Position numbers and translations under genes: made by a program. The notes beneath the pieces were generated by a model. It ran no database searches. It was not told the origin of the DNA and saw nothing but the letters and a program-made list of their open reading frames with translations. A DNA stretch of 53,099 nt, from positions 1 to 53,099 of the forward strand of contig NZ_SMAB01000016.1 in the NCBI RefSeq assembly GCF_004342885.1, read 5' to 3'. Shown here one piece after another: positions 38,187-49,174 of this stretch; within the stretch, counting starts at the first letter, position 1, and each line of letters begins with the position of its first letter. The stretch comes from Tepidibacillus fermentans. Lineage in GTDB: Bacteria; Bacillota; Bacilli; Tepidibacillales; Tepidibacillaceae.

Positions 38187-39229
38187 TGTTTTTCACCCAG
38201 AAGATTTACTCCTTGATTCCCTTCCATAATTTCACCAATTACATAAGCTTTTTCTCCAAACATTCCCGCAAGTTGAATTACCTTTTCTTGCTCCTCCTTA
38301 GATACAATCAAAATAAAGCCAATTCCCATATTAAAAGTTCGATAAAGCTCCTCTTGCCGCAAGTCTCCTAATCTTTGAAGAAACGAAAAAATCGCTGGGA
38401 CGTCCCAAGAACCTAACTGTATATTGGCTTGTAATCCTTTGGGTATTACTCTGGGAATATTTTCGATAAAACCTCCACCAGTGATGTGAACCATTCCTTT
38501 GATCGAGACTTCTTCTAACATTTTTAAGATCGGTTTCACATAAATTCGTGTAGGCTTAAGCAACTCTACTCCAAGTTGTTGATTTCCTAACTCCTCAATC
38601 AGATCAGTAAGACGGTAATGATGTTTCTCAAATAAAAGATAACGAACAAGAGAAAAACCATTACTATGAAGGCCATTTGAAGCAAGACCAATAAGTACAT
38701 CCCCATGTTTAATTGAACTTCCATCAATGATTTGATCTTCCTCCACAACCCCAACAACAAATCCAGCCACATCATATTCACTATTTTGATAGATTCCCGG
38801 CATTTCCGCCGTTTCCCCGCCAATTAGGGAACAATTTGCTTGTAGACATCCTTCAACAATTCCCGATACAACTTGTTCAGCTTGTTCAGGAAGAAGCTTG
38901 CCTGTTGCTAAATAATCTAAGAAAAATAATGGTTCAGCGCCGTAAACGAGAATATCATTGACGCACATGGCAACCGCATCAATCCCAATAGTATTATGTC
39001 GATTCATTTCATAGGCAATCTTCAACTTGGTACCTACACCATCTGTACCTGAGACCAAAATTGGTCGCCTATATTTATCAATCGGTAAGGCAAATAATCC
39101 GCCAAAACCTCCTAAATCCGTTCGTACTTCTTTTCGAAATGTTTTTCGTACATGATTAGAGATTCTTCGAACTGTTTCATTACCTGCTTGAATATCCACT
39201 CCTGCTTCTTTGTACAAGTCCCTCATCAT
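38183..39229 (-). CDS. purM: Phosphoribosylformylglycinamidine cyclo-ligase PurM
   Basis: A 348-residue AIR synthetase converting FGAM to AIR with ATP. Family motifs: DLGGFGGLFALP, SGTDGVGTKLKIA, CVNDILVYGAEPLFFLDY and ITGGGFIENIPR. GGGGGA lies before two adjacent ATGs (39229 and 39226). It overlaps both neighbours by 4 bp. Confidence 0.97.
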   Translation of the reverse strand: MMRDLYKEAGVDIQAGNETVRRISNHVRKTFRKEVRTDLGGFGGLFALPIDKYRRPILVSGTDGVGTKLKIAYEMNRHNTIGIDAVAMCVNDILVYGAEPLFFLDYLATGKLLPEQAEQVVSGIVEGCLQANCSLIGGETAEMPGIYQNSEYDVAGFVVGVVEEDQIIDGSSIKHGDVLIGLASNGLHSNGFSLVRYLLFEKHHYRLTDLIEELGNQQLGVELLKPTRIYVKPILKMLEEVSIKGMVHITGGGFIENIPRVIPKGLQANIQLGSWDVPAIFSFLQRLGDLRQEELYRTFNMGIGFILIVSKEEQEKVIQLAGMFGEKAYVIGEIMEGNQGVNLLGEKQ

Positions 39230-40665
39230 TCTTCCCCCACCTGGATCATTTCTCTATTTTGTCCGATTAGTAAACCGTCATAAACCTCTGTTGGATATTC
39301 CGAATTAAAACAAGCCAAACAATAACCGTGAGAAGAATCCAGCCTCTCCCGCCCAATTGCATCTAACATCCCTTCAATACTAAGGAAAGCTAAGGAATCA
39401 GCACCAATATATTGACGAACCTCTTCAACATTTTTCGTTGCGGCAATTAATTCTTCTCTCGATGACGTATCAATTCCATAAAAACAAGGATTTTTGACTG
39501 GGGGGGAACTAATTCGTACATGGACTTCCTTTGCTCCCGCTTCTCGTAGCATCCGAACGATTCGACCACTAGTTGTCCCACGAACGATTGAGTCATCGAT
39601 CATGACAACTCGTTTATTTTCGACAACCTTCCTGACTGCACTCAACTTCATCTTTACACCTTTATCGCGAAGTTCTTGACTTGGTTGAATAAAGGTACGT
39701 CCAACATAACGATTTTTGATAAGTCCTAATTCATACGGAATCCCCGTTGCTTCTGCATAACCAATGGCAGCAGATATGCTAGAATCAGGAACTCCAGTCA
39801 CTACGTCTGCTTCTACAGGATGTTCTTCTGCTAAACGTTTGCCTAACCGTTTTCTTGCTAAATGAACATTTATCCCGTTGATATCACTATCTGGTCTAGC
39901 GAAATAGATGTATTCAAAACTGCATATTGCTTTACGTGTTTGCAAGGTAAAACGTTTCGACGTCATTCCCTCTCGATCAAAAATCAACATTTCTCCTGGA
40001 TCGATATCACGAATATATTCAGCACCAATGGCATCAAAAGAGCAGGTCTCAGATGATAATACATACCCTTCCTCAATTTTTCCTAATACAAGTGGACGTA
40101 GGCCATTAGGATCAAGAGCAGCGATCAATTTATCATTCGTCATAATCAATAAAGCGTAAGCTCCCTTAATCATGCCTAAAGCTTCTTTAACCGCGTCTTC
40201 GATGTTGTCATACATTGACCTTGCGATTAAATGCGCAATCACTTCTGTATCACTTGTCGTCTGAAAAATCGATCCCTGTCTTTCTAACTGTCGACGAATT
40301 TGTGTGGCATTTACGAGATTGCCATTAGTTGCAATCGCTAATTGGCCATCATGGTAGTTAAATACAAGGGGTTGTGCATTTTGTAAAGAACTTGCTCCCG
40401 TTGTTGAATAACGAACATGTCCGATTCCCATCGTTCCTCTCAGTTGTTCCAATTCCTTCGTTTGAAAAACTTCAGTAACAAGGCCCATTCCACGATGAAA
40501 AGTAAAAGATTGTCGATTCGAAGTTACAATTCCTGCACTTTCTTGTCCTCGATGTTGAAGTGCATGGAGTCCATAATAGATGAATTGGGGTGTACCTGGA
40601 TGGTTGTAGACCCCAAAAACTCCACACTCTTCATTCATCTTATCAAGTATTAACTCATCAAACAT
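39226..40665 (-). CDS. purF: Amidophosphoribosyltransferase PurF
   Basis: A 479-residue enzyme for the first step of purine synthesis (PRPP + glutamine to phosphoribosylamine). The ATG at 40665 gives a 13-residue propeptide before the catalytic Cys in EECGVFGVY. The C-terminal PRTase domain has [15 protein letters not shown]. Cysteines that hold the iron-sulfur cluster in B. subtilis PurF are kept ([23 protein letters not shown]), making this the oxygen-sensitive type. The TTG at 40683 lies in the ribosome site. Confidence 0.97.
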   Translation of the reverse strand: MFDELILDKMNEECGVFGVYNHPGTPQFIYYGLHALQHRGQESAGIVTSNRQSFTFHRGMGLVTEVFQTKELEQLRGTMGIGHVRYSTTGASSLQNAQPLVFNYHDGQLAIATNGNLVNATQIRRQLERQGSIFQTTSDTEVIAHLIARSMYDNIEDAVKEALGMIKGAYALLIMTNDKLIAALDPNGLRPLVLGKIEEGYVLSSETCSFDAIGAEYIRDIDPGEMLIFDREGMTSKRFTLQTRKAICSFEYIYFARPDSDINGINVHLARKRLGKRLAEEHPVEADVVTGVPDSSISAAIGYAEATGIPYELGLIKNRYVGRTFIQPSQELRDKGVKMKLSAVRKVVENKRVVMIDDSIVRGTTSGRIVRMLREAGAKEVHVRISSPPVKNPCFYGIDTSSREELIAATKNVEEVRQYIGADSLAFLSIEGMLDAIGRERLDSSHGYCLACFNSEYPTEVYDGLLIGQNREMIQVGEE

Positions 40666-42878
40666 GGAATAGCCTCCTCCCAAACTTTTGTTATCTCATC
40701 TATGGTGAGGTAAACCACCTTTTGATCGTTATAGCGAATATCAAGGATTGCTGGCTGCACATTCCCGATATCTTGACAAGAAACGCCTATTTCCTGGGCA
40801 ATAGTTCTTACTTTCTCTACATCATTCGACGCAACCGAAAGGAGGACGCGTGATTGACTTTCACTAAATAGGTAACTTTCTTTTTTCAACTCTCCGTGTA
40901 AAGAAATCTTTGCTCCTAATTTCCCGGCAATACAAGATTCAGCGATCGCAATAGCGAGACCACCATCACTTACATCATGGGCAGAGTGAACAAGCCCTTC
41001 TTGAATCGCTTGGTATACAACCTGCTGAACCTTTTTCTCTTGTAACAAATCGATTCGTGGTGGTTTCCCTTCTATCTTTTCAGTCGCATATTTTTGAAAC
41101 TCTGAACCACCTAATTCATCATAGGTCTCGCCTAGCAATAGAATTCGATCTCCAATTTCTTTAAATCCTTGAGTTGTAATATGTTTCGTATCATGGATCA
41201 AACCGACCATTCCAACGATTGGTGTAGGATAGATTGCTGTCCCATTGGTTTCATTATAAAAACTTACATTTCCTCCTATTACTGGAGTTCCAAGTATCTT
41301 ACAAGCTTTGCTCATGCCATCGACAGCTTTTTGAAATTGCCAAAATACCTCTGGTTTTTCGGGATTCCCGAAATTGATTCCATCTGTAATGGCTAAAGGC
41401 TCTGCTCCAGAACAGACAACATTCCGTGCGGCTTCGGCAACGGCAATTGCTCCACCAATATACGGATCAAGATAAATATATCGACCATTTCCATCCGTTG
41501 TCATCGCTAACGCTTTTTCCGTTCCTCGAATGGTAATCACAGCTGCATCACTTCCTGGTGGAACTGCTGTACTCGTACGGACCATGTGATCATATTGGCG
41601 GTATACCCATTCCTTACTCGCAAGATTTGGGGTTGAGAGAAGATCTAGTAAGACAGAATTAAGATCATCAAAAGTCGGAGTATTGATTCGTTCTATTTTC
41701 TGATTTTGTTGGTAGTAATCCGGCTCTTTCGCTGGCAAATGATAAATAGGTGCTTCATCTACTAATGCTCGCACAGGAATCTCTGCAACCACCTTACCAT
41801 CTTCAATTAGACGATAAAACCCATCATCTGTAACTCGGCCAATGACTGCAGAATATAACCCCCATTTATCAAATACTCGTTTCACTTCTTCCTCTTTTCC
41901 TTTTTTCACAACGATTAACATTCGTTCCTGAGATTCTGATAACATGATCTCATAAGGCGTCATATTGGGTTCTCGTCTTGGAACTTTTGATAGATCAAGT
42001 TCGATCCCATTTCCAGCTTTACTTGCCATTTCAGAGCTAGAGCTGGTTAACCCAGCAGCACCCATATCTTGGATTCCCTCAACGATTCCTAACTCTAGCA
42101 ATTCTAACGTCGCTTCTAATAGTAGTTTTTCCATGAAAGGATCCCCTACTTGAACTGCTGGACGTTTAGATTCCGAATCTTCTGTAAGTTCCTCTGACGC
42201 AAAAGTTGCTCCGTGAATCCCATCTCGCCCCGTACTAGCTCCAACGTACATCACAGAGTTACCAATTCCCTTAGCAAGTCCTTTTTTTATTTGACGATGT
42301 TCGATTAGCCCTACACACATCGCATTTACCAAAGGATTTCCTTTGTACGATTCCTCAAAGATCGTTTCCCCACCAACCGTTGGAATTCCCATGCTATTAC
42401 CGTAACCAGCAATTCCTGCAACGACATTACGAAAAAGGTATTTCACCCGTTCATCAGTTAAAGGGCCAAAACGTAGAGAATTTAATAGAGCAATTGGCCG
42501 CGCTCCCATTGAAAAAACATCCCGAATGATCCCACCTACTCCTGTTGCTGCTCCTTGATAAGGTTCAATGGCTGAAGGATGGTTGTGACTCTCAATTTTA
42601 AATACAACTGCTTGATTGTCTCCAATGTCCACGATTCCTGCACCTTCACCAGGACCTTGCAATACTCTAGATCCTTCCGTTGGAAACCTCTTCAAGATGG
42701 GTTTTGATGTCTTATAACTACAATGCTCAGACCACATCACACTAAATAAGCCTAGTTCTAAATAATTCGGCTTTCTCCCTATTAATCGAATAATTCGTTC
42801 ATATTCTACTTCCTTCAGGCCCAAATCAAGATAAACCTTTTCCTTCGCAATTTCCTCTGGAGTCGGTTCAAGAATCAT
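40650..42878 (-). CDS. purL: Phosphoribosylformylglycinamidine synthase subunit PurL
   Basis: A 742-residue Bacillus-type (short) PurL that makes FGAM with PurQ and PurS. It begins [19 protein letters not shown]; the first half has [15 protein letters not shown] and [20 protein letters not shown]; the second has [10 protein letters not shown] and [13 protein letters not shown]. It overlaps purQ by 11 bp and purF by 16 bp. Confidence 0.98.
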   Translation of the reverse strand: MILEPTPEEIAKEKVYLDLGLKEVEYERIIRLIGRKPNYLELGLFSVMWSEHCSYKTSKPILKRFPTEGSRVLQGPGEGAGIVDIGDNQAVVFKIESHNHPSAIEPYQGAATGVGGIIRDVFSMGARPIALLNSLRFGPLTDERVKYLFRNVVAGIAGYGNSMGIPTVGGETIFEESYKGNPLVNAMCVGLIEHRQIKKGLAKGIGNSVMYVGASTGRDGIHGATFASEELTEDSESKRPAVQVGDPFMEKLLLEATLELLELGIVEGIQDMGAAGLTSSSSEMASKAGNGIELDLSKVPRREPNMTPYEIMLSESQERMLIVVKKGKEEEVKRVFDKWGLYSAVIGRVTDDGFYRLIEDGKVVAEIPVRALVDEAPIYHLPAKEPDYYQQNQKIERINTPTFDDLNSVLLDLLSTPNLASKEWVYRQYDHMVRTSTAVPPGSDAAVITIRGTEKALAMTTDGNGRYIYLDPYIGGAIAVAEAARNVVCSGAEPLAITDGINFGNPEKPEVFWQFQKAVDGMSKACKILGTPVIGGNVSFYNETNGTAIYPTPIVGMVGLIHDTKHITTQGFKEIGDRILLLGETYDELGGSEFQKYATEKIEGKPPRIDLLQEKKVQQVVYQAIQEGLVHSAHDVSDGGLAIAIAESCIAGKLGAKISLHGELKKESYLFSESQSRVLLSVASNDVEKVRTIAQEIGVSCQDIGNVQPAILDIRYNDQKVVYLTIDEITKVWEEAIPCLMS

Positions 42879-43545
42879 AGTGTTCCCTCCAATAACGTAA
42901 GATCGACTGAAACAACCGCTTTCCGTCCGTAGTACCTAATATTTCGGATACCGCCCGTTCAGGGTGTGGCATCATTCCCAATACATTCCCCTGTTTATTG
43001 ATAATGCCTGCAATATCATCCACAGATCCATTTGGATTTTTTTTATAGCGAAATACAATTTGCTGATTTGCTTGTAATTCTTCTAGTACTCTCTCATCGC
43101 AATAATAGTTTCCTTCGCCATGGGCAATTGGAATTTGAATTTCCTCCCCTTTTTCATATTCTAAAGTAAAAGGGGTTTGGTTATTTTCAACAATGATGGT
43201 TTCAGTAGAACAAATAAATTGAAGACTATCATTTCGTTTCATTGCACCTGGCAAAAGGCCTGCTTCTAAAAGAATTTGAAATCCGTTACAAACGCCTAAC
43301 ACAAGTTTCCCTTCTTGCGCCGCCTTTTCCACTTGTTTCATAATCGGAGCAAAGCGGGCGATCGCTCCGGAACGCAAATAATCTCCATAAGAAAAACCAC
43401 CAGGTAGAAGAATCCCATCATAAGCTTGAAGATCATCGTCTTCATGCCAGACATAATCTACAGGTTCACCTAACACATCTTCAATCGCTTGGTACATATC
43501 AGAGTCACAATTCGAACCAGGAAAGACGATAACTGCAAATCTCAT
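42868..43545 (-). CDS. purQ: Phosphoribosylformylglycinamidine synthase subunit PurQ
   Basis: A 225-residue class I glutamine amidotransferase that supplies ammonia to PurL. Triad: Cys in [10 protein letters not shown], His and Glu in MPHPERAVS. It also has [17 protein letters not shown]. It starts 4 bp inside purS. Confidence 0.97.
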   Translation of the reverse strand: MRFAVIVFPGSNCDSDMYQAIEDVLGEPVDYVWHEDDDLQAYDGILLPGGFSYGDYLRSGAIARFAPIMKQVEKAAQEGKLVLGVCNGFQILLEAGLLPGAMKRNDSLQFICSTETIIVENNQTPFTLEYEKGEEIQIPIAHGEGNYYCDERVLEELQANQQIVFRYKKNPNGSVDDIAGIINKQGNVLGMMPHPERAVSEILGTTDGKRLFQSILRYWREHYDS

Positions 43546-43796
43546 GATGCCACCTCTTCTAGTTGATATTGGTAATCTTCAATCACTAGATTGGCTAATA
43601 GTTTCTCACACATTTCTTTGATTCGTTCCTCGGCAACTTCTCTCTGACCTGTATTCAACTGTAATTCAATAAATTTACCGATACGGACATCATTCACTTC
43701 ATCATAACCTAATGATTGTAATGCACCTTTTACCGCCTTCCCTTGGGGATCTAAAATTCCGTTTTTTAAGGTAATGTACACTTTGGCATTAAACAT
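43542..43796 (-). CDS. purS: Phosphoribosylformylglycinamidine synthase subunit PurS
   Basis: An 84-residue PurS that bridges PurQ and PurL. Typical pattern: [27 protein letters not shown]. It starts 8 bp inside purC and overlaps purQ by 4 bp. Confidence 0.97.
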   Translation of the reverse strand: MFNAKVYITLKNGILDPQGKAVKGALQSLGYDEVNDVRIGKFIELQLNTGQREVAEERIKEMCEKLLANLVIEDYQYQLEEVAS

Positions 43797-44508
43797 GAAC
43801 CTCTCCCCCTAATCGTTTTAAAATTTCTTGATAAGCTTCTTCGACATTCCCTAAATCACGACGGAATCGATCTTTATCCAGCTTTTCTTTGGAGTTTGCA
43901 TCCCAGAAACGACAGGTATCAGGAGAGATTTCATCGGCTAGTAATAACTTTGCATCTGGTGTTATGCCATACTCCAATTTGAAATCGACAAGAAGGACTT
44001 CTCTTTTTTCTAGATAGCGGGTTAAGATTTGGTTGACACGAAGACTGATCGTTTTCATTTCTTCTAATTGTTCTTGCGTAGCAAGTTGAAGGACAGAGAT
44101 ATGGGAGGAGTTGATCATTGGATCTCCTAGCTCATCATCTTTATAATAAAATTCAATAACTGGGTGACGGAGTGGTGTTCCTTCTTCCAAACCAAGACGT
44201 TTGGCAAGGGAGCCAGCGGCAAGATTGCGGATGACAACTTCGATAGGAATGATCCTTACCTTCCTTACTAATTGCTCTGTAGGAGACAATAACTTTACAA
44301 AATGGTTTTCAATCCCTTGTTCTGCTAATAGTGTGAAAAAGATGGAACTAATTCGATTGTTTAGCTCTCCTTTTCCTACAATAGTTCCCCGTTTTTCACC
44401 ATTAAAAGCAGTTGCATCATCTTTATATTCAACCCAATAGTAGTTTTCGTGATCCGTATAAAAAATTTTTTTTGCTTTTCCCTCATAGACCAATTCTTTC
44501 TTCTCCAT
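43789..44508 (-). CDS. purC: SAICAR synthetase PurC
   Basis: A 239-residue ligase joining CAIR and aspartate. Visible motifs: YEGKAKKIFYT, FNGEKRG, DFKLEYGI and LADEISPDTCRFWD. The ATG at 44508 has AGAGGAG 8 bases upstream, so the 29-codon upstream extension is not used. It is 88 bp after purB. Confidence 0.97.
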   Translation of the reverse strand: MEKKELVYEGKAKKIFYTDHENYYWVEYKDDATAFNGEKRGTIVGKGELNNRISSIFFTLLAEQGIENHFVKLLSPTEQLVRKVRIIPIEVVIRNLAAGSLAKRLGLEEGTPLRHPVIEFYYKDDELGDPMINSSHISVLQLATQEQLEEMKTISLRVNQILTRYLEKREVLLVDFKLEYGITPDAKLLLADEISPDTCRFWDANSKEKLDKDRFRRDLGNVEEAYQEILKRLGGEVHV

Positions 44509-44596
44509 ATAAATTCTCCTCTCACGTTTTTTTATTTGAAAGAGGAGAACGATCAGAGTTTCTCCCCTAAATCGCTTCCCTCTTTTTAAGAACAAT

Positions 44597-45895
44597 CTAT
44601 TCTCCTATACCAACACGTTTAAAAAGGAAGTCTACATTTTTCAGATGGTAATGATAGTCGAAGCATTCATTCAGTTCTTCTTCTGTTAAAAGATTTTGGA
44701 TGTTTTTTTCCTCTTTCAGTAATTCTTTAAAAGATTTTTGTTCTTCCCAGGATTGCATCGCCTTTCTTTGTACGAGATCATAAGCTTCTTCTCTTTTTAA
44801 TCCTTTATTGATTAAGCTAAGTAAAACCCGTTGTGAATAGATCAAACCAAAAGTTCTTTCCATGTTTCGTTTCATATTCTCAGGGAAAACAGTGAGATTT
44901 TTCACGATATTGCTAAAACGGCGAAGCATATAATTTAACAATGTTGTCGCGTCGGGAAGAATAATTCGTTCGACCGATGAATGGGATATATCACGTTCAT
45001 GCCATAATGAGACATTTTCATAAGCGGAAACCATATAGCCTCGTAAAACCCGTGCTAACCCGCTGATATTCTCTGAACCAACCGGATTTCGTTTATGCGG
45101 CATTGCCGATGATCCTTTTTGTCCTTTGCTAAAGAATTCCTCTACTTCCCTTGTCTCTGACTTTTGTAATCCTCTGATTTCCGTAGCGAACTTCTCTAAT
45201 GATGTAGCAATCAAAGCTAGTGTCGCCATATATTCCGCATGACGATCACGCTGCAAGGTTTGGGTCGAAATCGGTGCAGGTTTCAAGCCTAATTTTTTAC
45301 ACACATACTCCTCAATAAAAGGAGGGATATTCGCAAATGTACCCACTGCGCCAGAAATTTTCCCATAACCAACCTCATCCATTGCCTGTTTAAACCGTTC
45401 CAAGTTTCGCTTCATTTCACTATACCATAGGGCCATCTTAAGTCCAAAGGTTGTTGGTTCAGCATGAACGCCATGGGTTCGCCCCATCATGACGGTATAT
45501 TTATGTTCTATCGCTTTTTCTTTTAACACTTGCAGAAAATTTTCTATGTCTTTTAATAAGATTTGGTTGGCTTGTTTAAGCAAATATCCTAACGCAGTAT
45601 CAACGACATCGGTTGAAGTTAAGCCATAATGAACCCATTTTGATTCAGGGCCTAATGTTTCAGCGACTGCTCTTGTAAATGCCACAACATCATGTTTGGT
45701 ATCCATTTCAATTTCATGAATTCGATCGATATTGATTTTGGCATTTTTACGGATTTTGATAACATCTTCTTTTGGGATTTCTCCTAACTCAGCCCAAGCT
45801 TCTGCGGCTAAAATTTCAACTTCTAACCAAGCGCGATACTTATTTTCTTCAGTCCATATTGCCTGCATTTCCGGTCTTGAATAACGTTCAATCAT
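44597..45895 (-). CDS. purB: Adenylosuccinate lyase PurB
   Basis: A 432-residue lyase that splits SAICAR and adenylosuccinate, serving both IMP and AMP synthesis. Motifs: [42 protein letters not shown] and the fumarase-superfamily signature [11 protein letters not shown] with the catalytic Ser loop. GC content is about 42-47% in sampled lines, against about 30% in the adjacent purK. Confidence 0.98.
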   Translation of the reverse strand: MIERYSRPEMQAIWTEENKYRAWLEVEILAAEAWAELGEIPKEDVIKIRKNAKINIDRIHEIEMDTKHDVVAFTRAVAETLGPESKWVHYGLTSTDVVDTALGYLLKQANQILLKDIENFLQVLKEKAIEHKYTVMMGRTHGVHAEPTTFGLKMALWYSEMKRNLERFKQAMDEVGYGKISGAVGTFANIPPFIEEYVCKKLGLKPAPISTQTLQRDRHAEYMATLALIATSLEKFATEIRGLQKSETREVEEFFSKGQKGSSAMPHKRNPVGSENISGLARVLRGYMVSAYENVSLWHERDISHSSVERIILPDATTLLNYMLRRFSNIVKNLTVFPENMKRNMERTFGLIYSQRVLLSLINKGLKREEAYDLVQRKAMQSWEEQKSFKELLKEEKNIQNLLTEEELNECFDYHYHLKNVDFLFKRVGIGE

Positions 45896-45946
45896 ACTTA
45901 CCCTCCAAAAATATCTTTTATTTTAAATTAAGCCATTTTTTCTTTG

Positions 45947-47092
45947 TTAGTCTGTAAGAGAGAGATATATTTTTTCTGCTATTGCTAAAGCTTCATCAAG
46001 TGTATCAGCCAAAGTAGTATAATGCCCCATTTTTCTTTTAAGCCGTGCTTCTTTTTTTCCATATAAATGCAATTTGGTAGAAGGTTCTTTTAATATGTTC
46101 TCTATCTTAAAATGATCATGCCATAAATCTCCCAACAGATTTGTCATAACGCAAGGTGTTATTAGTCTGGTATCTCCTAAAGGTAATCCGCAAATAGCAC
46201 GGATTGTTTGTTCAAATTGACTCGTTATAGTAGCCTCTAATGTATGATGTCCAGAATTATGGGGACGTGGTGCCAATTCATTTATATATAGATGACCATT
46301 CTTGTCATAAAAAAATTCAACACATAATAATCCTCTATAATCCATTTGTTCCATAACCTGTTCTGTTAATTTAATGGCTTCTGAAGTTACCTCTTTTTCA
46401 AGTCTTGCAGGAGCTATTGTACGATGCAATATGTGATGCCGATGTTGGTTTTCTACAACAGGAAAAGGAATAAAACCATTCTTATTTCTAGCAGCAATTA
46501 CGGATAATTCAGCCTTGATAGGAAGCCAAACCTCTGCAATAAGATCATTCCCTGAAGAAAGCCATTTTTTAATTTGTTCTATTTCTATTTCTTTCAATAC
46601 ATTGCCCGTAATCAGTAACTGCCCCTTACCATCATATCCACCTGTAATTGTTTTAACAACAATATCCTCATTGTGTTTTTGTTTGAATTCAATTACATCA
46701 TCAATTGAAGTTATTAATTGAAATGGTGCTACTGGAAATTCCTTATTTTTCAACCACAGTTTTTCTTTTTTACGATTTTGGGCAGTTCCGATAATATTAG
46801 AATTGGGGTATAATGGAATACTTTTTTCAACTTCTTGTAGTGTGTCAAGTGGTATATGTTCTGTTTCAACTGTAGCTATATCTACTAATTCAATAAATTG
46901 TAATAGCTTTTTTTTATCCGTGTATTTCCCAATAACAGCAGAAGTTGTTACTCGACAGGCAGGACAATCCTCTTCCTCACTCCAAATTGTTACTTTATAA
47001 CCCAAAGATTGAGCAGCAATGGAAAGCATTTTCCCCAATTGACCCCCACCAATGATACCAATTGATGCTCCCGGTAGAACTAAGCTTCCCAC
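45947..47092 (-). CDS. purK: N5-carboxyaminoimidazole ribonucleotide synthase PurK
   Basis: A 381-residue ATP-grasp enzyme turning AIR and bicarbonate into N5-CAIR for PurE. It has [30 protein letters not shown], and [14 protein letters not shown]. The start is a GTG 13 bp inside purE with a distant ribosome site, suggesting coupling. The gene is notably AT-richer than its operon neighbours in sampled lines (about 27-33% GC), which hints at a different origin. Confidence 0.96.
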   Translation of the reverse strand: MGSLVLPGASIGIIGGGQLGKMLSIAAQSLGYKVTIWSEEEDCPACRVTTSAVIGKYTDKKKLLQFIELVDIATVETEHIPLDTLQEVEKSIPLYPNSNIIGTAQNRKKEKLWLKNKEFPVAPFQLITSIDDVIEFKQKHNEDIVVKTITGGYDGKGQLLITGNVLKEIEIEQIKKWLSSGNDLIAEVWLPIKAELSVIAARNKNGFIPFPVVENQHRHHILHRTIAPARLEKEVTSEAIKLTEQVMEQMDYRGLLCVEFFYDKNGHLYINELAPRPHNSGHHTLEATITSQFEQTIRAICGLPLGDTRLITPCVMTNLLGDLWHDHFKIENILKEPSTKLHLYGKKEARLKRKMGHYTTLADTLDEALAIAEKIYLSLTD

Positions 47093-47571
47093 GGTTCAAC
47101 TATTGCCTCCTCCGCTTGTTTTTGTCTAAATTTATGCAGTTTTTCTGACAGGGATTTATCATAAACAGCTAACATTGAAACTGCTAGTAAACCAGCATTT
47201 TTAGCTCCAGCTTGACCAATTGCTAGTGTACCAACCGGAATACCGCCTGGCATTTGAACTATTGAAAGAAGTGAATCGAGTCCGTTTAAAGTTGAAGTTT
47301 TAACAGGCACTCCTAAAACTGGAACTATTGTCTTTGCTGCTACCATTCCAGGTAAATGAGCAGCTCCACCTGCTCCTGCAATAATTACCTTTAACCCCCT
47401 TTTTTCAGCCTCTTCTGCATATTTATAGAGGCGATCTGGAGTCCGATGGGCTGAAACTATCTTTTTCTCATAAGATACCCCAAATTCTTCCAAAATTTGA
47501 GCTGTGTTAATCATTGTGTCCCAATCAGAACGACTACCCATTATTATTCCAACCTGTGGATTTAAATCCAT
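47080..47571 (-). CDS. purE: N5-carboxyaminoimidazole ribonucleotide mutase PurE
   Basis: A 163-residue mutase (N5-CAIR to CAIR). Motifs: [27 protein letters not shown] and [20 protein letters not shown] prefer the ATG at 47571 because it gives the length and start of known PurE proteins; ATGs at 47583 and 47595 are possible. It is the first gene of the pur operon, behind a guanine riboswitch. Confidence 0.96.
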   Translation of the reverse strand: MDLNPQVGIIMGSRSDWDTMINTAQILEEFGVSYEKKIVSAHRTPDRLYKYAEEAEKRGLKVIIAGAGGAAHLPGMVAAKTIVPVLGVPVKTSTLNGLDSLLSIVQMPGGIPVGTLAIGQAGAKNAGLLAVSMLAVYDKSLSEKLHKFRQKQAEEAIVEPWEA

Positions 47572-47663
47572 TTTTCGTGCCATCCTTTCATTCATATTAA
47601 TTTTATTTACTATTATTAATTAATTTCCTAGTTACATGTTTACATTTACAACTTTTTTAACAG

Positions 47664-47728
47664 AAAAAAGCCCAAATGGGTAGATTTCCAAAATAAAAAC
47701 GAGAGAAACCTACCCGCCTGGGCTTTTA
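47664..47728 (-). terminator. Riboswitch-controlled terminator upstream of purE
   Basis: AAAAAGCCCAAATGGGTAGA (from 47665) pairs with the strand at 47706-47727 (CTACCCGCCTGGGCTTTT), giving a long stem followed on the minus strand by a T-run. It lies 84 bp downstream of the aptamer and is the likely expression platform. Confidence 0.85.
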
Positions 47729-47811
47729 TCCCTTCGGTGTAACATGGTCATAAGACATGTTTGAACCACTCGGTCTTTACATTTCTAAATGCAGATCCCT
47801 AGGTTCACTTT

Positions 47812-47882
47812 CACTCGTAGTCTAGTAATTTACGGTTACTAGGTAGAGACTTTCGGGCCATATCCCCGATATTATACGAGTC
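47812..47882 (-). promoter_or_regulatory. Guanine riboswitch controlling the pur operon
   Basis: Closing helix ACTCGTA/TACGAGT, loop L2 GGATATGG, loop L3 CCGTAAA, and the junction GTCTCTACC match the purine aptamer. The specificity base in GACTACGAG is C (C74), so guanine/hypoxanthine is the ligand, not adenine. Usual junction U48 is C here; that base flips outward in known structures. Confidence 0.93.
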
Positions 47883-47901
47883 CTATTCAACTTCTAACCA
47901 T

Positions 47902-47930
47902 AGTGTATCAATCAATGTTCAAACTGTCAA
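47902..47930 (-). promoter_or_regulatory. Promoter of the pur operon
   Basis: On the minus strand TTGACA (47925-47930) and TACACT (47902-47907) are separated by 17 bp. The start of transcription would be near 47895, just before the aptamer. Confidence 0.8.
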
Positions 47931-47932
47931 TA

Positions 47933-47976
47933 AAAACCGAACAATTTTAAACCAAAATTAAATAAAGTTCGATTTT
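47933..47976. promoter_or_regulatory. Two inverted PurBoxes upstream of purE
   Basis: AAAACCGAACAAT (47933-47945) is a full match to AWWWCCGAACWWT. AAAGTTCGATTTT (47964-47976) is the inverted box with one mismatch. The 18-bp gap is close to the 16-17 bp reported for PurR control regions. They sit just upstream of the -35. Confidence 0.8.
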
Positions 47977-48006
47977 CGGTGTAGATGATCATCTTTTATT
48001 TAGTTA

Positions 48007-48879
48007 TTATTTTTTCAATTCATGTGCAATATAAGTTAAAACAGCCATTATATCTAAGTCACCCATCCATGACTGTATCGCTCCATTATATGTAGTAAAT
48101 GTTTTCTCAATGAGAGGGAACTGGATATCCATTTCTTTTGCCTTTTCATTAGCCAATCGAAGGTCTTTTGTTGCATGTTTTAATGCAAAAGCGGCTGGGT
48201 ATTGATCTTCAATAATACTCGCTGTTTTAATATTTGCAATTGGTGCCCCTACCGCACTTAACTTCACAATTTCTAACATGGTATCTCTCGGAATTCCCGC
48301 TCGCTCTGCAAATAGAACCGTCTCAGCCAGACCTTGAATGTAGATACCCAACATACTGTTTATTGCTAATTTCGCATTGCTTCCAGCTCCGTTTTCACCT
48401 AAATAAAAGGAAGCCTTACCAACAACATTAAAAATAGGTTTACAAGTTTGATATGTTTCTTTATCCCCACCGACAAGAACAACGAGTTCCCCAGCTTTTG
48501 CAGGTGCTACACTACCAGAGACAGGAGCATCTAGCATTTTCACTCCCTTTTCTGCACATAATGCAGCAATTTCTTTCGATGTATAAGGAGAAATTGTACT
48601 CATATCGATCGCAATTTTCCCAGGAGTAAGGCCTGCTAATACCCCTGACTCTTTTGTATATACTTCTCTTACTGCTTGGTCATCAGATACCATGGTGATC
48701 ACAACATCAACACTTTCTGTAAGCTCTTTTGGCGTTTCTTTAAAAATTGCGCCTAATTCAATCAATTCCTTCGCTTTTTCCTTAGTACGATTATAAATAT
48801 ATAATTCATATCCTGCTTTCTTTAAATTAGTTACCATAGGAACACCCATGTTGCCAAGTCCAATCCAACCTAGTTTCAT
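48007..48879 (-). CDS. NAD(P)-dependent beta-hydroxyacid dehydrogenase (HIBADH/GarR family)
   Basis: A 290-residue oxidoreductase. The N-terminal Rossmann part has GWIGLGNMGVPMV, then DAPVSGSVAPAKAGEL (substrate loop), and the catalytic lysine in GSNAKLAINSML. Substrates in the family include 3-hydroxyisobutyrate, tartronate semialdehyde, glyoxylate and succinic semialdehyde; which applies here is unclear. AAGGAGAG precedes the ATG. It is a single gene between two purine operons, with no clear link to them. Confidence 0.9.
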   Translation of the reverse strand: MKLGWIGLGNMGVPMVTNLKKAGYELYIYNRTKEKAKELIELGAIFKETPKELTESVDVVITMVSDDQAVREVYTKESGVLAGLTPGKIAIDMSTISPYTSKEIAALCAEKGVKMLDAPVSGSVAPAKAGELVVLVGGDKETYQTCKPIFNVVGKASFYLGENGAGSNAKLAINSMLGIYIQGLAETVLFAERAGIPRDTMLEIVKLSAVGAPIANIKTASIIEDQYPAAFALKHATKDLRLANEKAKEMDIQFPLIEKTFTTYNGAIQSWMGDLDIMAVLTYIAHELKK

Positions 48880-49142
48880 TTCAAGTCTCTCCTTTAGTTA
48901 ATAATTACTACTTTAGAATAGCTTAGTTCTATAAGGATCATCAAACAGGATATAGCCCCATAAAAGCGTCTATAATGATGTACATCAGGATTATCCAATA
49001 TTTGTAGAAGTTTTTTAATATATTTGACTACTTTCTTTTCTAGTTGCTTTCTTATTGATCTTTATTTCTTATACTTACGCGGATGGTGGTGTTACCATAT
49101 TTATTTCTTTCCATTGATGTAATTAATATATCAGGAACAAGT
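48880..49142. other. AT-rich intergenic stretch
   Basis: About 263 bp between the dehydrogenase gene and the terminator of the xpt operon. I see no gene and no clear regulatory site beyond the probable dehydrogenase promoter. Confidence 0.4.
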
Positions 49143-49174
49143 AAAAAGGAACTCCGACCCGGAGCTCCTTTTTT
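49143..49174 (-). terminator. Terminator of the xpt-pbuX-amidohydrolase operon
   Basis: AAAAAGGAACTCCG pairs with CGGAGCTCCTTTTT (one mismatch) with a short ACC loop, giving a strong stem and flanking T-runs. Confidence 0.9.

Noticed and set aside
47933-47976. Sequences read as part of the upstream dehydrogenase gene's terminator.
   Set aside because: They match PurBoxes in sequence, orientation and spacing, and lie directly before the pur promoter.
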